Positions 17,603-27,201 of a stretch of DNA of 64,000 nucleotides are shown in pieces. The notes beneath the pieces were generated by a model, which had not been told where the DNA came from, ran no database searches, and saw nothing but the letters and a program-made list of their open reading frames with translations. The stretch covers positions 1 to 64,000 of the forward strand of contig NZ_CAJVAS010000003.1 of NCBI RefSeq assembly GCF_910593845.1. Direction: 5' to 3'. Position numbers and translations under genes: made by a program. Every line of letters starts with the position of its first letter. Within the stretch, counting starts at the first letter, position 1. Source of the DNA: Paenibacillus solanacearum (GTDB lineage: Bacteria; Bacillota; Bacilli; Paenibacillales; NBRC-103111).

Positions 17603-18475
17603 CTACTCCTGGGCGAAGTAGCTTATTAGAAATTCACGGAACGTATGCGCCGCCTGGGACATATACCGGGACTCGTCCCAGGCGAGCCGGAACGTGCGGC
17701 GAAAACCCGGATTCCGGATCGTTAATTTGATGAGCGGTGTCGCCTGATCGGATTTGCATGCGCCGACAAAGGCGACGCCAAGTCCGGCCCGCACCAAGCT
17801 GCCGATTGCGGCAGGCTCGTCGACTTCGCCGACGATTCGCGCTTCCATTCCCGCATCGCGCCGGAGCCGGTCATTCATTTGGCGAAACGGATGCCCTTCT
17901 TTATAGTCGATGAACGGCTCATCTGCAACCTCCGATAGCGCAACGCTGTCCCGCTGCGCGAACCGGTGGCGCGGGGGAACGGCGAGATACACTTCTTCGC
18001 TCAGCAGCGGCACCGATCGGACCCCTGATCGATTCGGAGGCATGGCGGTAATGGCAAAATCAATGTCTCCCTCATTCAGCAGCGTGCCGATTTCTTCCAT
18101 CGAGGCTTGCTTCAAGCGAAACCGGGTTTCCGGATGCATCGACACAAATTCGCCAAGCGGCGTTGAAAAGCGCTCCAGCGTCGTCGTTGCCAGCACGACG
18201 GAGCCCCGTTCCAATCCAGCCATTTCGGTGATCTCCCTGCGCCCTTCCTCCAGCAAAGCGAGCGCTGCCTCGGTTTTCTTGAGAAACGCTCTGCCGTACG
18301 CACTGAGCTGGATTTGCCGGGTGCGCCGGTCGAACAGCGGGACGCCCAAATCTTCCTCCAGTCGCGCGATCGTCTTGCTGAGCGCGGGCTGGGCGATGCG
18401 CAGCTCCTGTGCCGCTTGGGTCAAGTGTTCCAGTCTGGCAACCGTTCGGAAATACTGTAATTGCAGCAGTTCCAT
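17603..18475 (-). CDS. LysR-family transcriptional regulator
   Basis: A 290-residue LTTR. Residues 1-60 hold the winged helix-turn-helix (LQYFRTVARLEHLTQAAQEL, then AQPALSKTIARLEEDLGVPLFDR), followed by a linker helix and a two-lobe periplasmic-binding-protein-like effector domain. ATG at complement 18475 has AAAGGAG nine bases upstream; the longer frame begins in the operator region. It is divergent from the quinone oxidoreductase gene, the classical arrangement for a LysR regulator and its target. A perfect 6-bp inverted repeat lies between them. Confidence 0.9.
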   Translation of the reverse strand: MELLQLQYFRTVARLEHLTQAAQELRIAQPALSKTIARLEEDLGVPLFDRRTRQIQLSAYGRAFLKKTEAALALLEEGRREITEMAGLERGSVVLATTTLERFSTPLGEFVSMHPETRFRLKQASMEEIGTLLNEGDIDFAITAMPPNRSGVRSVPLLSEEVYLAVPPRHRFAQRDSVALSEVADEPFIDYKEGHPFRQMNDRLRRDAGMEARIVGEVDEPAAIGSLVRAGLGVAFVGACKSDQATPLIKLTIRNPGFRRTFRLAWDESRYMSQAAHTFREFLISYFAQE

Positions 18476-18497
18476 GCGCGTCGTTCTCCTTTCATTC

Positions 18498-18513
18498 ATA
18501 TACCAGAGTATAT
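18498..18513. promoter_or_regulatory. Candidate LysR operator
   Basis: ATATAC-CAGA-GTATAT, a perfect inverted repeat, lies 23 bases upstream of the LysR start codon and between the two divergent genes. The spacing is compatible with the T-N11-A type of LTTR box. Confidence 0.4.
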
Positions 18514-18616
18514 ATATAACATATAATAACATCTATTTTTCATTATGGATCATCTCGTATACACTGGTTTTGTAATCAAAACAGCGATAACAAGGTTAGA
18601 AGGAGAGTGGGTTCAG

Positions 18617-19528
18617 ATGAGAGCAGCGGCATTTTCTTCCTTTGGTCCTGCCGAGGTGTTGCAGGTGATGCGGTTTGCCGACCCGCAAGCCGGCCCGGGG
18701 CAAGTGAGGGTTCGCGTCAAGGCCGCCGGCGTTCAGCCGGTCGATACGGCGGTGCGCGGCGGCTGGAGCGGCAACGGCTTCCCCGTCCAATTTCCGCAAA
18801 TTGTCGGTAATGAGTTTGCAGGCTTGGTAGACCAGATCGGCGAGGGCGTCACCGGCTTCGCGTTGGGCGCCGGGGTACTCGGCTGGTCGGTACTCGCATG
18901 CTATGCCGAGTATGTGGTTGTCGGCGTCGATCAGATCGCGCTCAAACCGGAGGGGATGTCTTGGCTTGAAGCCGGCGCCTTGAGCGCTTCCGGGCAAACG
19001 GCGCATACGGCGCTGGAAGAGCTGGGCGTGGGGGCCGGGGACAGACTGCTGGTGCACGCCGCCGCAGGCGGTGTCGGTACGATGGCGGTGCAGCTCGCCC
19101 ATGCGGCGGGGGCGACTGTGATCGGCACGGCGAGTCCGCGCAATCACGATTATTTGCGGTCGCTCGGTGCAATTCCGGTTGCGTACGGCGAGGGGCTGGC
19201 CGCGCGGGTACGCGCCCTTGCTCCGGGCGGAGTCGACGCGGCGTTTGACGCGGTCGGTGGCGAAGCGCTCCGGGTGTCGGCGGAGCTGGTCGCGGACAAG
19301 GTGCGCATCGGCACGATCGTCGACTACGCTGCCGCCGAGAGGCTTGGCGTTCGAACGCTTCGCAGCAAGCGTTCGGTCCATAGGCTGAACGCGCTGCTGG
19401 ATCTGTATGAGCAAGGAAAGCTAGGTGTCAGCATATGGAAATCGTTCCCGCTGGAGCGAGCGTCCGACGCGCACAAGGAAGTGGAGACCGGCCACGTGCG
19501 TGGCAAGGTCGTGCTGACGGTCGAGTAA
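18617..19528 (+). CDS. NADPH:quinone oxidoreductase-like alcohol dehydrogenase (zinc-free MDR)
   Basis: A 303-residue medium-chain reductase. The GroES-like N-terminal domain (1-115) carries GQVRVRVKAAGVQPVDTAVRGG, VGNEFAGLVDQIG and no structural or catalytic zinc Cys pattern, which places it with quinone oxidoreductases. The Rossmann domain (120-260) has the nucleotide motif AAAGGVGTMAVQLAHAAGA. Length is slightly short for the family but complete. ATG 18617 follows AGGAGAG. It is divergently transcribed from the LysR gene and probably activated or repressed by it. It likely reduces quinones or unsaturated carbonyls as a detoxifying enzyme. Confidence 0.8.
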   Translation: MRAAAFSSFGPAEVLQVMRFADPQAGPGQVRVRVKAAGVQPVDTAVRGGWSGNGFPVQFPQIVGNEFAGLVDQIGEGVTGFALGAGVLGWSVLACYAEYVVVGVDQIALKPEGMSWLEAGALSASGQTAHTALEELGVGAGDRLLVHAAAGGVGTMAVQLAHAAGATVIGTASPRNHDYLRSLGAIPVAYGEGLAARVRALAPGGVDAAFDAVGGEALRVSAELVADKVRIGTIVDYAAAERLGVRTLRSKRSVHRLNALLDLYEQGKLGVSIWKSFPLERASDAHKEVETGHVRGKVVLTVE

Positions 19529-19586
19529 AGGCGTCTTCCCATACGCCAGCAGTTTGAGTTCCGGGGGAGCCTGGGCATTGATAAAT

Positions 19587-19670
19587 GTGTAAAAATAGGG
19601 TGGATTACTAGGTAAAACTCACGCATCGTGTAAAAAATTCTTGAAGCTTTGCGCGTATTGTGTAAAAATA
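19587..19670 (+). repeat. Three GTGTAAAAA direct repeats upstream of gdhA
   Basis: GTGTAAAAATA at 19587-19597, GTGTAAAAAAT at 19628-19638 and GTGTAAAAATA at 19660-19670. Starts are 41 and 32 bp apart, close to four and three helical turns, so all three face the same side of the DNA. A regulator that binds this motif would be well placed to control gdhA. Confidence 0.4.
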
Positions 19671-19741
19671 AAACAAGTCGAATGGTTTTATTTAACTACA
19701 TCAATAACGTAGCGCAAGAATTCATTTTACGAAGGTGGTAG

Positions 19742-21130
<1,389 letters not shown>

Positions 21131-21150
21131 GAAGTGCGATAGCAAGAAAA

Positions 21151-21190
21151 AGGAGAAGGGCCGTGCAATCTGGCCCTTCTCCTTTTTTTT
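21151..21190. terminator. Bidirectional terminator between gdhA and the PfkB kinase gene
   Basis: AGGAGAAGGGCC at 21151-21162 pairs perfectly with GGCCCTTCTCCT at 21172-21183 and is flanked by AAAAA on the left and TTTTTTT on the right, so it serves both convergent genes. Confidence 0.9.
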
Positions 21191-21227
21191 GAACGATTCA
21201 CAATCGTGCTTCAGTGCGGTGCGATTG

Positions 21228-22181
21228 TTATTTCACCAGCAGCGCTTGGAACACTTCGTCGTTGCGCGTTTTTTCCGCCAGCTCGCGGCAGTTGTTTTCC
21301 TTGGACTCGATCGTCCAGGCCGCTACCTTCGTACCGCATACGACCGCTTCGCTGAGCGGTAGACCGCGCACAAGGCCTGTCACCGTACCGGAGAAGAACG
21401 CGTCGCCGGCGCCGCTCGTGTCCACGAGCTGAACCGGGAACACCGGTTGATAACCGGATTGCTTCGTTCGGCGATCGTAATAGATCGAGCCTTCCGCGCC
21501 GAGGGTGACAACCATCGATTGAAGACCGATCGAATCGACATAGCCGGTTAACGCGGCGATTTTACCCTGAAGGTCCAGTTCGTTGAATGTATCGCCGATC
21601 AGCTTCTCGGCTTCGATGTTGTTGCATATAAAGCAGTCCAGCAGGTCAAGCAGCTCGCGGTGCTTGAGAATAATGTCGAGGTTGCCGGGAATGCCGTACA
21701 CCGGCTTGTTCGATTGTTTGGCCAGCTCGAGGAAACGACGGGAGATCGGCTCCGTCAAGTCCAGCTCCAGCGCAAGATGGGAGGAACGTTTGACGATCTC
21801 TTCGCCGTGCTGCAGCACGTGGTTTTGCAATGCCATCAGGTTCGGCATTTGCGAGATGGATCCGACGAGATCACCGTTCTCATTAAGCACGGCGAGCCAC
21901 ATGCCCATGCCTTCGCTTGGAGTATGCAGCGCGTGATCGATGGAGACATTCGCCTCCTTCAACCGTTTCTTGATGTCTTCGCCGAGTGCGGATTCGTCCA
22001 TTGTGGATACGAAGGAGGACGGAACGCCCAGATTCGCCAAATTTTCAACAACGTTGCGGCCTACGCCGCCGTGTACGAATTGAATGCTGCCGAGATTGCG
22101 GCCGAGCGGATTGTAATGTTGATGGGCAAAGCCTTTGCAATCGACAAAAATCGTGCCGATTACCGTGACGAGGGTTGTCAT
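21228..22181 (-). CDS. PfkB-family carbohydrate kinase
   Basis: A 317-residue sugar or nucleoside kinase of the ribokinase fold. The N-terminal substrate lid region has GGVGRNVVENLANLG, the family signature one, and the C-terminal active site has VDTSGAGDAFFSG, with the catalytic Asp and anion hole. The central region includes LVVTLG-type strand MVVTLGAEG. Start at complement 22181 follows TAAGGAG; a longer open frame upstream runs antisense through the next gene and is not real. The substrate cannot be told. It stands alone, convergent with gdhA and divergent from the CcdC-like operon. Confidence 0.85.
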   Translation of the reverse strand: MTTLVTVIGTIFVDCKGFAHQHYNPLGRNLGSIQFVHGGVGRNVVENLANLGVPSSFVSTMDESALGEDIKKRLKEANVSIDHALHTPSEGMGMWLAVLNENGDLVGSISQMPNLMALQNHVLQHGEEIVKRSSHLALELDLTEPISRRFLELAKQSNKPVYGIPGNLDIILKHRELLDLLDCFICNNIEAEKLIGDTFNELDLQGKIAALTGYVDSIGLQSMVVTLGAEGSIYYDRRTKQSGYQPVFPVQLVDTSGAGDAFFSGTVTGLVRGLPLSEAVVCGTKVAAWTIESKENNCRELAEKTRNDEVFQALLVK

Positions 22182-22301
22182 TCGATAAAATCTCCTTAAG
22201 GTTAATAGATTGATCTTGATAGTTTCATTATACATGGTACCTCCCCGGCCGTACAGATTGTTCCAGTGGCCGCCGGAATTTTGTTTTCGCGCCAATTCGT
22301 A

Positions 22302-22307
22302 TATAAT
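22302..22307 (+). promoter_or_regulatory. Predicted -10 element of the CcdC-like operon
   Basis: TATAAT 60 bases before the first start codon; TTTTGT lies near the -35 position and is weak. Confidence 0.35.
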
Positions 22308-22367
22308 GAATGGTTGAGTACGGAATACTGGCCTTTTCGCATGACCGCCAAGAAAGGATGTGAGCGC

Positions 22368-22859
22368 ATGAACACGGAAACGTTGGTCGGCTACGGCGTC
22401 GCCGCCGTCATCGTCGTTCTGGTCATTTGGCTGAGATCCCGCAGGAAGGAACGGCCGATCCGCAACAAAGGCTTCGGCATGCTCGTGCCCGTCGCTTTGC
22501 TGCTTGTCGTATTCGGCTTTTCGCTTCAATCGCTGACCCGTTTGCCGGATCACCCGTTTCACCTGCCGGCACTCTGGGAGCTGCTGTGCGCAGGCTTGCT
22601 CGGGATCGGGCTGGGCAGCATCATGCTGTACCATACCGGCTACGAGAAACGGGAGGACGGACTGGTTTACGCCAAGCGCAATAAAAATTTCAAATACGTA
22701 ATCATTGCCGTCGTCGTTATCCGGGTCGCCTTGTCGCAGTACTTGAAAGGGCTGGAATATACGGAATTCACGGTGCTGACGATGGTGATGGCTTACTTGT
22801 ACATTTGCGTATGGCGTGTCGGAAGCTTTGTCAAATACCGTCAGGTGAGGGCGAGGTGA
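22368..22859 (+). CDS. CcdC-like (DUF1453) membrane protein
   Basis: A 163-residue integral membrane protein with about four or five helices. An N-terminal helix is followed by a basic RSRRKERPIRNKGFGM loop, then two helices, the conserved-looking GYEKREDGLVYAKRNKNFKYV segment and two more helices. The arrangement and charged loops resemble CcdC of Bacillus, a protein encoded near cytochrome c maturation genes but of unproven function. ATG 22368 follows AAAGGATGTGA. The next gene starts four bases after its stop, so they are co-transcribed. Confidence 0.6.
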   Translation: MNTETLVGYGVAAVIVVLVIWLRSRRKERPIRNKGFGMLVPVALLLVVFGFSLQSLTRLPDHPFHLPALWELLCAGLLGIGLGSIMLYHTGYEKREDGLVYAKRNKNFKYVIIAVVVIRVALSQYLKGLEYTEFTVLTMVMAYLYICVWRVGSFVKYRQVRAR

Positions 22860-22863
22860 CAGG

Positions 22864-23175
22864 ATGGATGCAGCAGTAAAGAAAGCGCTCGATACGGCGC
22901 TCGCGAACTGGGCGGCGATGGGCAAGGCGTCGCAAGAGGAGGCGGAGGGAACCGCCGACGGATTCGAGGCTTCATTCTACGCTTTCGTTGATACGTTTCG
23001 TGAGTGGGTCAACCGGCTGAAGCCGCGCCCGCAAACGATGGAGCAGCTTCTGGCTTTGCCCGAGGTATCGGAGCTAACAGAACGGCTCCCGGCGCCGCTC
23101 TATTTGAATTTCGAGACCGAAGCCGAATTCATACTTGAGCATGTCATTCGAGACGAGGAAGACAAATACGATTGA
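22864..23175 (+). CDS. Small acidic hypothetical protein
   Basis: A 103-residue cytoplasmic protein that I do not recognise. It is Ala/Glu-rich and helical in the first half, with FREWVNRLKPRPQTMEQLLALPEV in the middle and an acidic end (RDEEDKYD). It starts four bases after the CcdC-like stop codon with GAGGTGACAGG overlapping that stop, so it is translationally tied to it. Confidence 0.6.
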   Translation: MDAAVKKALDTALANWAAMGKASQEEAEGTADGFEASFYAFVDTFREWVNRLKPRPQTMEQLLALPEVSELTERLPAPLYLNFETEAEFILEHVIRDEEDKYD

Positions 23176-23216
23176 CGCGGGTAAGCGCGATTCAATAATG
23201 GAGTGACCGTTACCAG

Positions 23217-23963
23217 GTGAGTTACCGATTTACATTAGACCATCACTATGAAGATTTGGCCAGCGGACGTGTATTGTACAATCAGCACGGCACAACGGCT
23301 TTTCCCGTGCGATTGGCCAGCGAAATCTTTTTGCGTGCCAAGCAGCACTTAACCCGTAAAGGAAATGCGGGGCCGTATCATCTGTACGATCCGTGCGGCG
23401 GCGGCGCGTATTTGCTGACGTCACTCGGATTTTTGCATGGCGAGGATCTTCGCGCAATGACCGCATCCGACACGAACCCCGCGGCGGTGTCGTTAGCCGC
23501 AAGAAATTTATCGCTGCTGACGCCCGAAGGGATGGAGCGGCGGATCGGCCAAATCCGCGAGCTGTACGAGCAATTCGGCAAAGCGTCGCATGAAGAGGCG
23601 CTGGAGAGCGCGAAGAGGCTCGCGTCGGTGGTAGAAGCGCGAAGCAAGCCTGTAGCGATCGACTGTTTCGAGGCGGACGCGACCAAGCCGATGGATCGAC
23701 TGACAGGCAAGGCCGGCAAGCTGGATATGATCATAACCGATGTGCCTTACGGCAACGTCGTCGATTGGCAATCGGCTGCCGGCGATCCCGTCAATCAACT
23801 GCTGAGCCACATCATCCCGCTGCTCGCTCCGGTATCGCTCGTCGCGATCGTTTCGAGCAAGGAACAGAAAATATCGCATGACCGTTACGACCGGGTGGTC
23901 CACTGGAAGCTGGGCAAGCGCCGGGTTACACTGCTGGAGTTGAAATCGGAAAGCTCCTCTTAA
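23217..23963 (+). CDS. AviRa-like 23S rRNA (guanine) methyltransferase
   Basis: A 248-residue SAM-dependent methyltransferase similar to AviRa, the avilamycin-resistance enzyme that methylates a guanine in 23S rRNA. Seen here are the N-terminal RVLYNQHGTTAFPVRLASEIF, SAM motif I as LYDPCGGGAYLLTSLGFLHG, acidic motif II ASDTNPAAVSLAARNL and catalytic-type motif IV ITDVPYGN. The start is GTG 23217, ten bases after GGAGTGA. It follows the CcdC-like pair in the same direction and ends at a terminator that overlaps its stop codon. It may protect against orthosomycin antibiotics or be a housekeeping rRNA enzyme; the sequence does not decide. Confidence 0.75.
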   Translation: MSYRFTLDHHYEDLASGRVLYNQHGTTAFPVRLASEIFLRAKQHLTRKGNAGPYHLYDPCGGGAYLLTSLGFLHGEDLRAMTASDTNPAAVSLAARNLSLLTPEGMERRIGQIRELYEQFGKASHEEALESAKRLASVVEARSKPVAIDCFEADATKPMDRLTGKAGKLDMIITDVPYGNVVDWQSAAGDPVNQLLSHIIPLLAPVSLVAIVSSKEQKISHDRYDRVVHWKLGKRRVTLLELKSESSS

Positions 23964-23982
23964 CAGGGAGGAGCTTTATTCC
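23950..23982 (+). terminator. Terminator overlapping the AviRa-like stop codon
   Basis: AAAGCTCCTC at 23950-23959 pairs with GAGGAGCTTT at 23968-23977, then TTATT. The stop codon is in the loop. Confidence 0.7.
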
Positions 23983-24056
23983 GCGTTTCCGCCTAGCTAT
24001 TTAATTAACGCAAATATTAGTTAATATGATTAATGATTCGCATAGTTAATTTAAAA

Positions 24057-24962
24057 TCAATACAAGCATCTCCACAAGTAAAACGTTGCGTACGCTTTCC
24101 ATTCGCCCCAGGGCATGGACAGCTCCCGGATGCGCGCGATCGACGGTTTATGATCCAGCTCAAGAACATGCTTGATCGCATTGTGCAGTCCGACGTCGTC
24201 GATCGGGAAGGCGGCGGGCATGCGAAGGCAGCGCATGATCACGTAGTTGGCTGTCCACGGTCCGATCCCCCGAATCTTGACGAGCTGCTTCTCCACTGCC
24301 GCAAGGTCGCCTGCTTGCACCAAGCTTTGCTTGGAGAGCGAGCCTTCGGCCATGAGCCGGGCTACGCCGATCATGTACTCGGATTTTTTGCCTGTCAGCT
24401 GCAGACAGGTCAAATCGCCGGTTGACAGCTCCGCGATTCGCTGCGGTTCAGGGAACAACCAATGGCTCACTCCCTTGTATTCCTCGCGATCGCCGAATGC
24501 TTCGACAAACCGGCGCTTTAACGTGTAGGCAAACGTCAGATTGATCTGCTGCCCCATAATTCCCCAGCACAGCGCCTCGAACAAATCCGGAATCCCGATG
24601 ATCCGCAGCCCGTAAAATTCATCCGCGACTTTGCATAGCAGCGGATCGGCGGCGGTCATATGGTAGAACGGCTCCAGGTCGGTGTCCAGATCAAACCAGT
24701 CCCGCACATAACGGATAACGGCATCGTTCAGTAGGTCCGACTGCGGGAGCGTAGGGTCTAAATAACGAATGACGAGTGTATCTTCGCGATCGCCGCTAAT
24801 CTCGACGAGCGGGCTATGCGGCAGAGCCGGAATACGTTTATAGATGCGGCCGTTTTCGATATGAAACATGCATTCGTTGGCCGAACGCGACAGGTAACGC
24901 AAGTTTTCGTCGAAGCTGAACCGATTCGGCAGCGGGAGCTCCAGCATAGGTGTATTATTCAT
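24057..24962 (-). CDS. alkA: DNA-3-methyladenine glycosylase II
   Basis: A 301-residue base-excision glycosylase that removes alkylated purines. An N-terminal AlkA-type domain is followed by the helix-hairpin-helix IRGIGPWTANYVIMRCL and the catalytic Asp in AFPIDDVGLHNAI. The motif LCWGIMGQQINLTFAYTLKRRFVE matches the family's conserved helices. The start at complement 24962 is nine bases after AAAGGA; another ATG two codons earlier is only three bases from it. It is divergent from adaA, the same layout as in Bacillus subtilis, and is very likely induced by methylated AdaA. Confidence 0.9.
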   Translation of the reverse strand: MNNTPMLELPLPNRFSFDENLRYLSRSANECMFHIENGRIYKRIPALPHSPLVEISGDREDTLVIRYLDPTLPQSDLLNDAVIRYVRDWFDLDTDLEPFYHMTAADPLLCKVADEFYGLRIIGIPDLFEALCWGIMGQQINLTFAYTLKRRFVEAFGDREEYKGVSHWLFPEPQRIAELSTGDLTCLQLTGKKSEYMIGVARLMAEGSLSKQSLVQAGDLAAVEKQLVKIRGIGPWTANYVIMRCLRMPAAFPIDDVGLHNAIKHVLELDHKPSIARIRELSMPWGEWKAYATFYLWRCLY

Positions 24963-25120
24963 TGGCATGGTTCCTTTCCCAAGCAAACTCAACTCATCAT
25001 AATCTATCTTTGTTGTATCACACAACTTGCCGGTCGGCTTTTGTAATCTTGCGCTTGTATTCGCAGCGCCTTACGTCATGCTCTAATCCGGGTTATACTT
25101 TCACTTGAGGTGATCTTCTC

Positions 25121-25789
25121 ATGGCGCAAATGAACGGGCAAGGAAAAGCAGGACATCGGGTCGAGCCGGCCGCATCGGATAGCACGGATGTAGAAGCAGG
25201 CGGCATGACCGACGAAGCGTGGCAGGCGATCATCGGAAACGATGCGTCATACGATGGCATATTTTTTTACGCGGTCAAGACGACCGGTATTTTTTGCCGC
25301 CCGTCCTGCAAATCGAGAGTGCCGAATCAAACGAACGTACGCATATTTCGCAACGCTCGGCAAGCGCTCGAAGCGCAATTCCGCCCTTGCAAACGATGCA
25401 AGCCGGACGGTTTGCGGCTCCCGGACGAGGAATGGGTGGCCCAGATCGAGCAGTGGATTGAAGGGCATTATGGGGAGACACTGACGCTCGGCAAGGTGGC
25501 CGAGCTGTTCCATGGCAGCCCTTATCATCTGCATCGGACGTTCAAACGCGTTAAAGGGATTACGCTGGCCGAGCATATCCAGCAGACGCGAATCGGCCAA
25601 GCGATGACGGAGCTTCGGACAACCGCCCGTTCGATCATGGATATCGCTATTGCGGTTGGTATCCCGAATGCGGCGCATTTCGCCACCGTGTTTCAGAAGA
25701 AAACCGGTTTGACCCCGACACAATACCGGGAGCGCGCAGACCGGGCAATTAACGAATCGGATGGAGGGATGAGACATGAATCACACTGA
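25121..25789 (+). CDS. adaA: AdaA methylphosphotriester-DNA methyltransferase and activator
   Basis: A 222-residue regulator of the adaptive response. The N-terminal Ada zinc domain has four Cys (59, 63, 90 and 93) in FCRPSC and CKRC; by homology Cys59 takes the methyl group from phosphotriesters, turning the protein into an activator. Residues about 120-205 form the AraC-type double helix-turn-helix (LTLGKVAELFHGSPYHLHRT and SIMDIAIAVGIPNAAHFATV). The start follows GAGGTGATC. The gene overlaps adaB by 14 bases. Confidence 0.93.
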   Translation: MAQMNGQGKAGHRVEPAASDSTDVEAGGMTDEAWQAIIGNDASYDGIFFYAVKTTGIFCRPSCKSRVPNQTNVRIFRNARQALEAQFRPCKRCKPDGLRLPDEEWVAQIEQWIEGHYGETLTLGKVAELFHGSPYHLHRTFKRVKGITLAEHIQQTRIGQAMTELRTTARSIMDIAIAVGIPNAAHFATVFQKKTGLTPTQYRERADRAINESDGGMRHESH

Positions 25790-26324
25790 CGATCAGGTCC
25801 TATACTGGACACCTTTTGTCCATGGCGCATGGAACATGGCGATGGCGGCCACAGAGAACGGACTGTGCTACGTGGGCTCGGTCCATGGGACCGTGAATGA
25901 ATTGGAACAATGGGCGAATACGAGGCTGCCCGGCCGGCGTCTTGTACGCGACGATCGGAGGATGCAGCCGTATGCGGTACAGTTCGCCGAATACTTCGAC
26001 GGGGCGCGAACCGACTTTACGCTGCCGCTTGATCTTGTCGGCACGCCGTTTCACCGTTCCGTCTGGAATGCGGTGTACGAGATTGGCTACGGCCGCACGT
26101 ATACGTACTCGGACATCGCGCAGCGTATCCGCAAGCCGGAAGCGGTTCGTGCCGTCGGCACCGCCATTGGGGCCAATCCGGTGCTGATCGCGGTGCCGTG
26201 CCACCGGGTTATCGGCAAGAACGGCAAATTGACCGGATATCGGGGCGGCCTGGAGATGAAGGCCGGGCTGCTGCAGCTGGAGCAAAGCTGCTCGCTTGCG
26301 CAATCCGGTGCTTCATATGATTAA
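25776..26324 (+). CDS. adaB: Methylated-DNA-[protein]-cysteine S-methyltransferase
   Basis: A 182-residue suicide repair enzyme for O6-methylguanine. The active-site motif IAVPCHRVIG contains the acceptor Cys142, with the recognition-helix stretch YSDIAQRIRKPEAVRAVGTAIGANP before it and the usual GYRGGLEMKAGLLQLE end. It overlaps adaA by 14 bases and the next gene by eight, forming a translationally coupled operon under adaptive-response control. Confidence 0.95.
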   Translation: MNHTDDQVLYWTPFVHGAWNMAMAATENGLCYVGSVHGTVNELEQWANTRLPGRRLVRDDRRMQPYAVQFAEYFDGARTDFTLPLDLVGTPFHRSVWNAVYEIGYGRTYTYSDIAQRIRKPEAVRAVGTAIGANPVLIAVPCHRVIGKNGKLTGYRGGLEMKAGLLQLEQSCSLAQSGASYD

Positions 26325-27030
26325 CGGCATCGACAAGCGCATAGACGCGCTGGACTGGGCTTCGCTGCATGAGGTGCTCGACGTGCAGGGATTTGCCGAA
26401 ATTCCGGCATTGCTGCAGGAGAACGAATGCGCCTCGCTGCGGGCGATGTATGAGGAAGAAGCGCGGTTCCGCACGCGGATCGACATGGCCAGATACCGGT
26501 TCGGGATCGGGGAATACCGGTATTTTCAGGCGCCGCTGCCGCCGCTGATCCAGTCGCTGCGCGAGAGGCTGTATCCCGAGCTGGCGGTTGCGGCCAACCG
26601 TTGGCTGCTGCGTCTGGGGAAGGAAGCGAGCTATCCGGCCGACTTGCAGCCGTTTCTCGAGCAATGCCATCGTCACGGCCAGACGCGGCCGACGCCGCTG
26701 CTGTTGAAATATGAAGCAGGCGGGTATAACTGCCTGCATCAGGATATGTACGGGGACGTCTACTTTCCGTTCCAGGTCGTCTTCGCCTTGAAACGGCGGG
26801 ACATCGATTACGCCGGAGGCGAATTTTTGCTCGTGGAGCAAAGGCCGCGGGCGCAGTCCCGAGGACATGCCCTTGCGATCGAGCAAGGGAGCGCGGTTAT
26901 ATTTCCGACGCAGCGCCGCCCTGTGTCCGGGACGCGCGGAACGTACCAGACGACGCTCCGTCACGGCGTGAGCACGGTGACATGGGGCACGCGCTTCAGC
27001 CTCGGCATCATCTTTCACGATGCCCAATAA
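26317..27030 (+). CDS. 2-oxoglutarate/Fe(II)-dependent oxygenase in the ada operon
   Basis: A 237-residue soluble protein with a jelly-roll dioxygenase pattern: the metal HxD in NCLHQDMYGD (about residue 145), the distal His in TLRHGVSTV near residue 220, and an Arg in GTRFSLGIIFHD that would bind 2-oxoglutarate. It is not an obvious AlkB, and the family also holds prolyl hydroxylase-like enzymes. Its ATG lies inside the adaB end (ATGATTAA), so it is translated with adaB. The context argues for a role in reversing alkylation damage, which is an inference. An earlier TTG at 26296 has no better ribosome site. Confidence 0.7.
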   Translation: MINGIDKRIDALDWASLHEVLDVQGFAEIPALLQENECASLRAMYEEEARFRTRIDMARYRFGIGEYRYFQAPLPPLIQSLRERLYPELAVAANRWLLRLGKEASYPADLQPFLEQCHRHGQTRPTPLLLKYEAGGYNCLHQDMYGDVYFPFQVVFALKRRDIDYAGGEFLLVEQRPRAQSRGHALAIEQGSAVIFPTQRRPVSGTRGTYQTTLRHGVSTVTWGTRFSLGIIFHDAQ

Positions 27031-27124
27031 GCAGCATGTAGCCCGTAAAATGCCATGCCCTCGTACCGATCAACGCATCATCAACGACCTATTGATGCTA
27101 TCTTGCGCATATACCCCAAAAAAC

Positions 27125-27172
27125 AACAGCGCTCTGCCGGATGAATCCATCGGATTCCGGCAGAGCGCTGTT
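27125..27172 (-). terminator. Strong terminator of the cytochrome c gene
   Basis: A 17-bp stem (27125-27141 with 27156-27172) with a 14-base loop. On the minus strand it ends GTTGTTTTTTGGGG, giving the U-run. It may also stop transcripts of the ada operon coming from the left. Confidence 0.85.
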
Positions 27173-27201
27173 CGTCTGTTTCCCTATTGCGGCATTGCGG
27201 C

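Noticed and set aside
21228-22925. 565-residue version of the PfkB kinase
   Set aside because: The extra N-terminal part is antisense to the CcdC-like gene; a good ribosome site supports the start at 22181.
25045-25075. GCGC-containing motifs between alkA and adaA as Ada boxes
   Set aside because: Similarity to the E. coli Ada box is only partial and I cannot align a convincing pair; noted but not listed.
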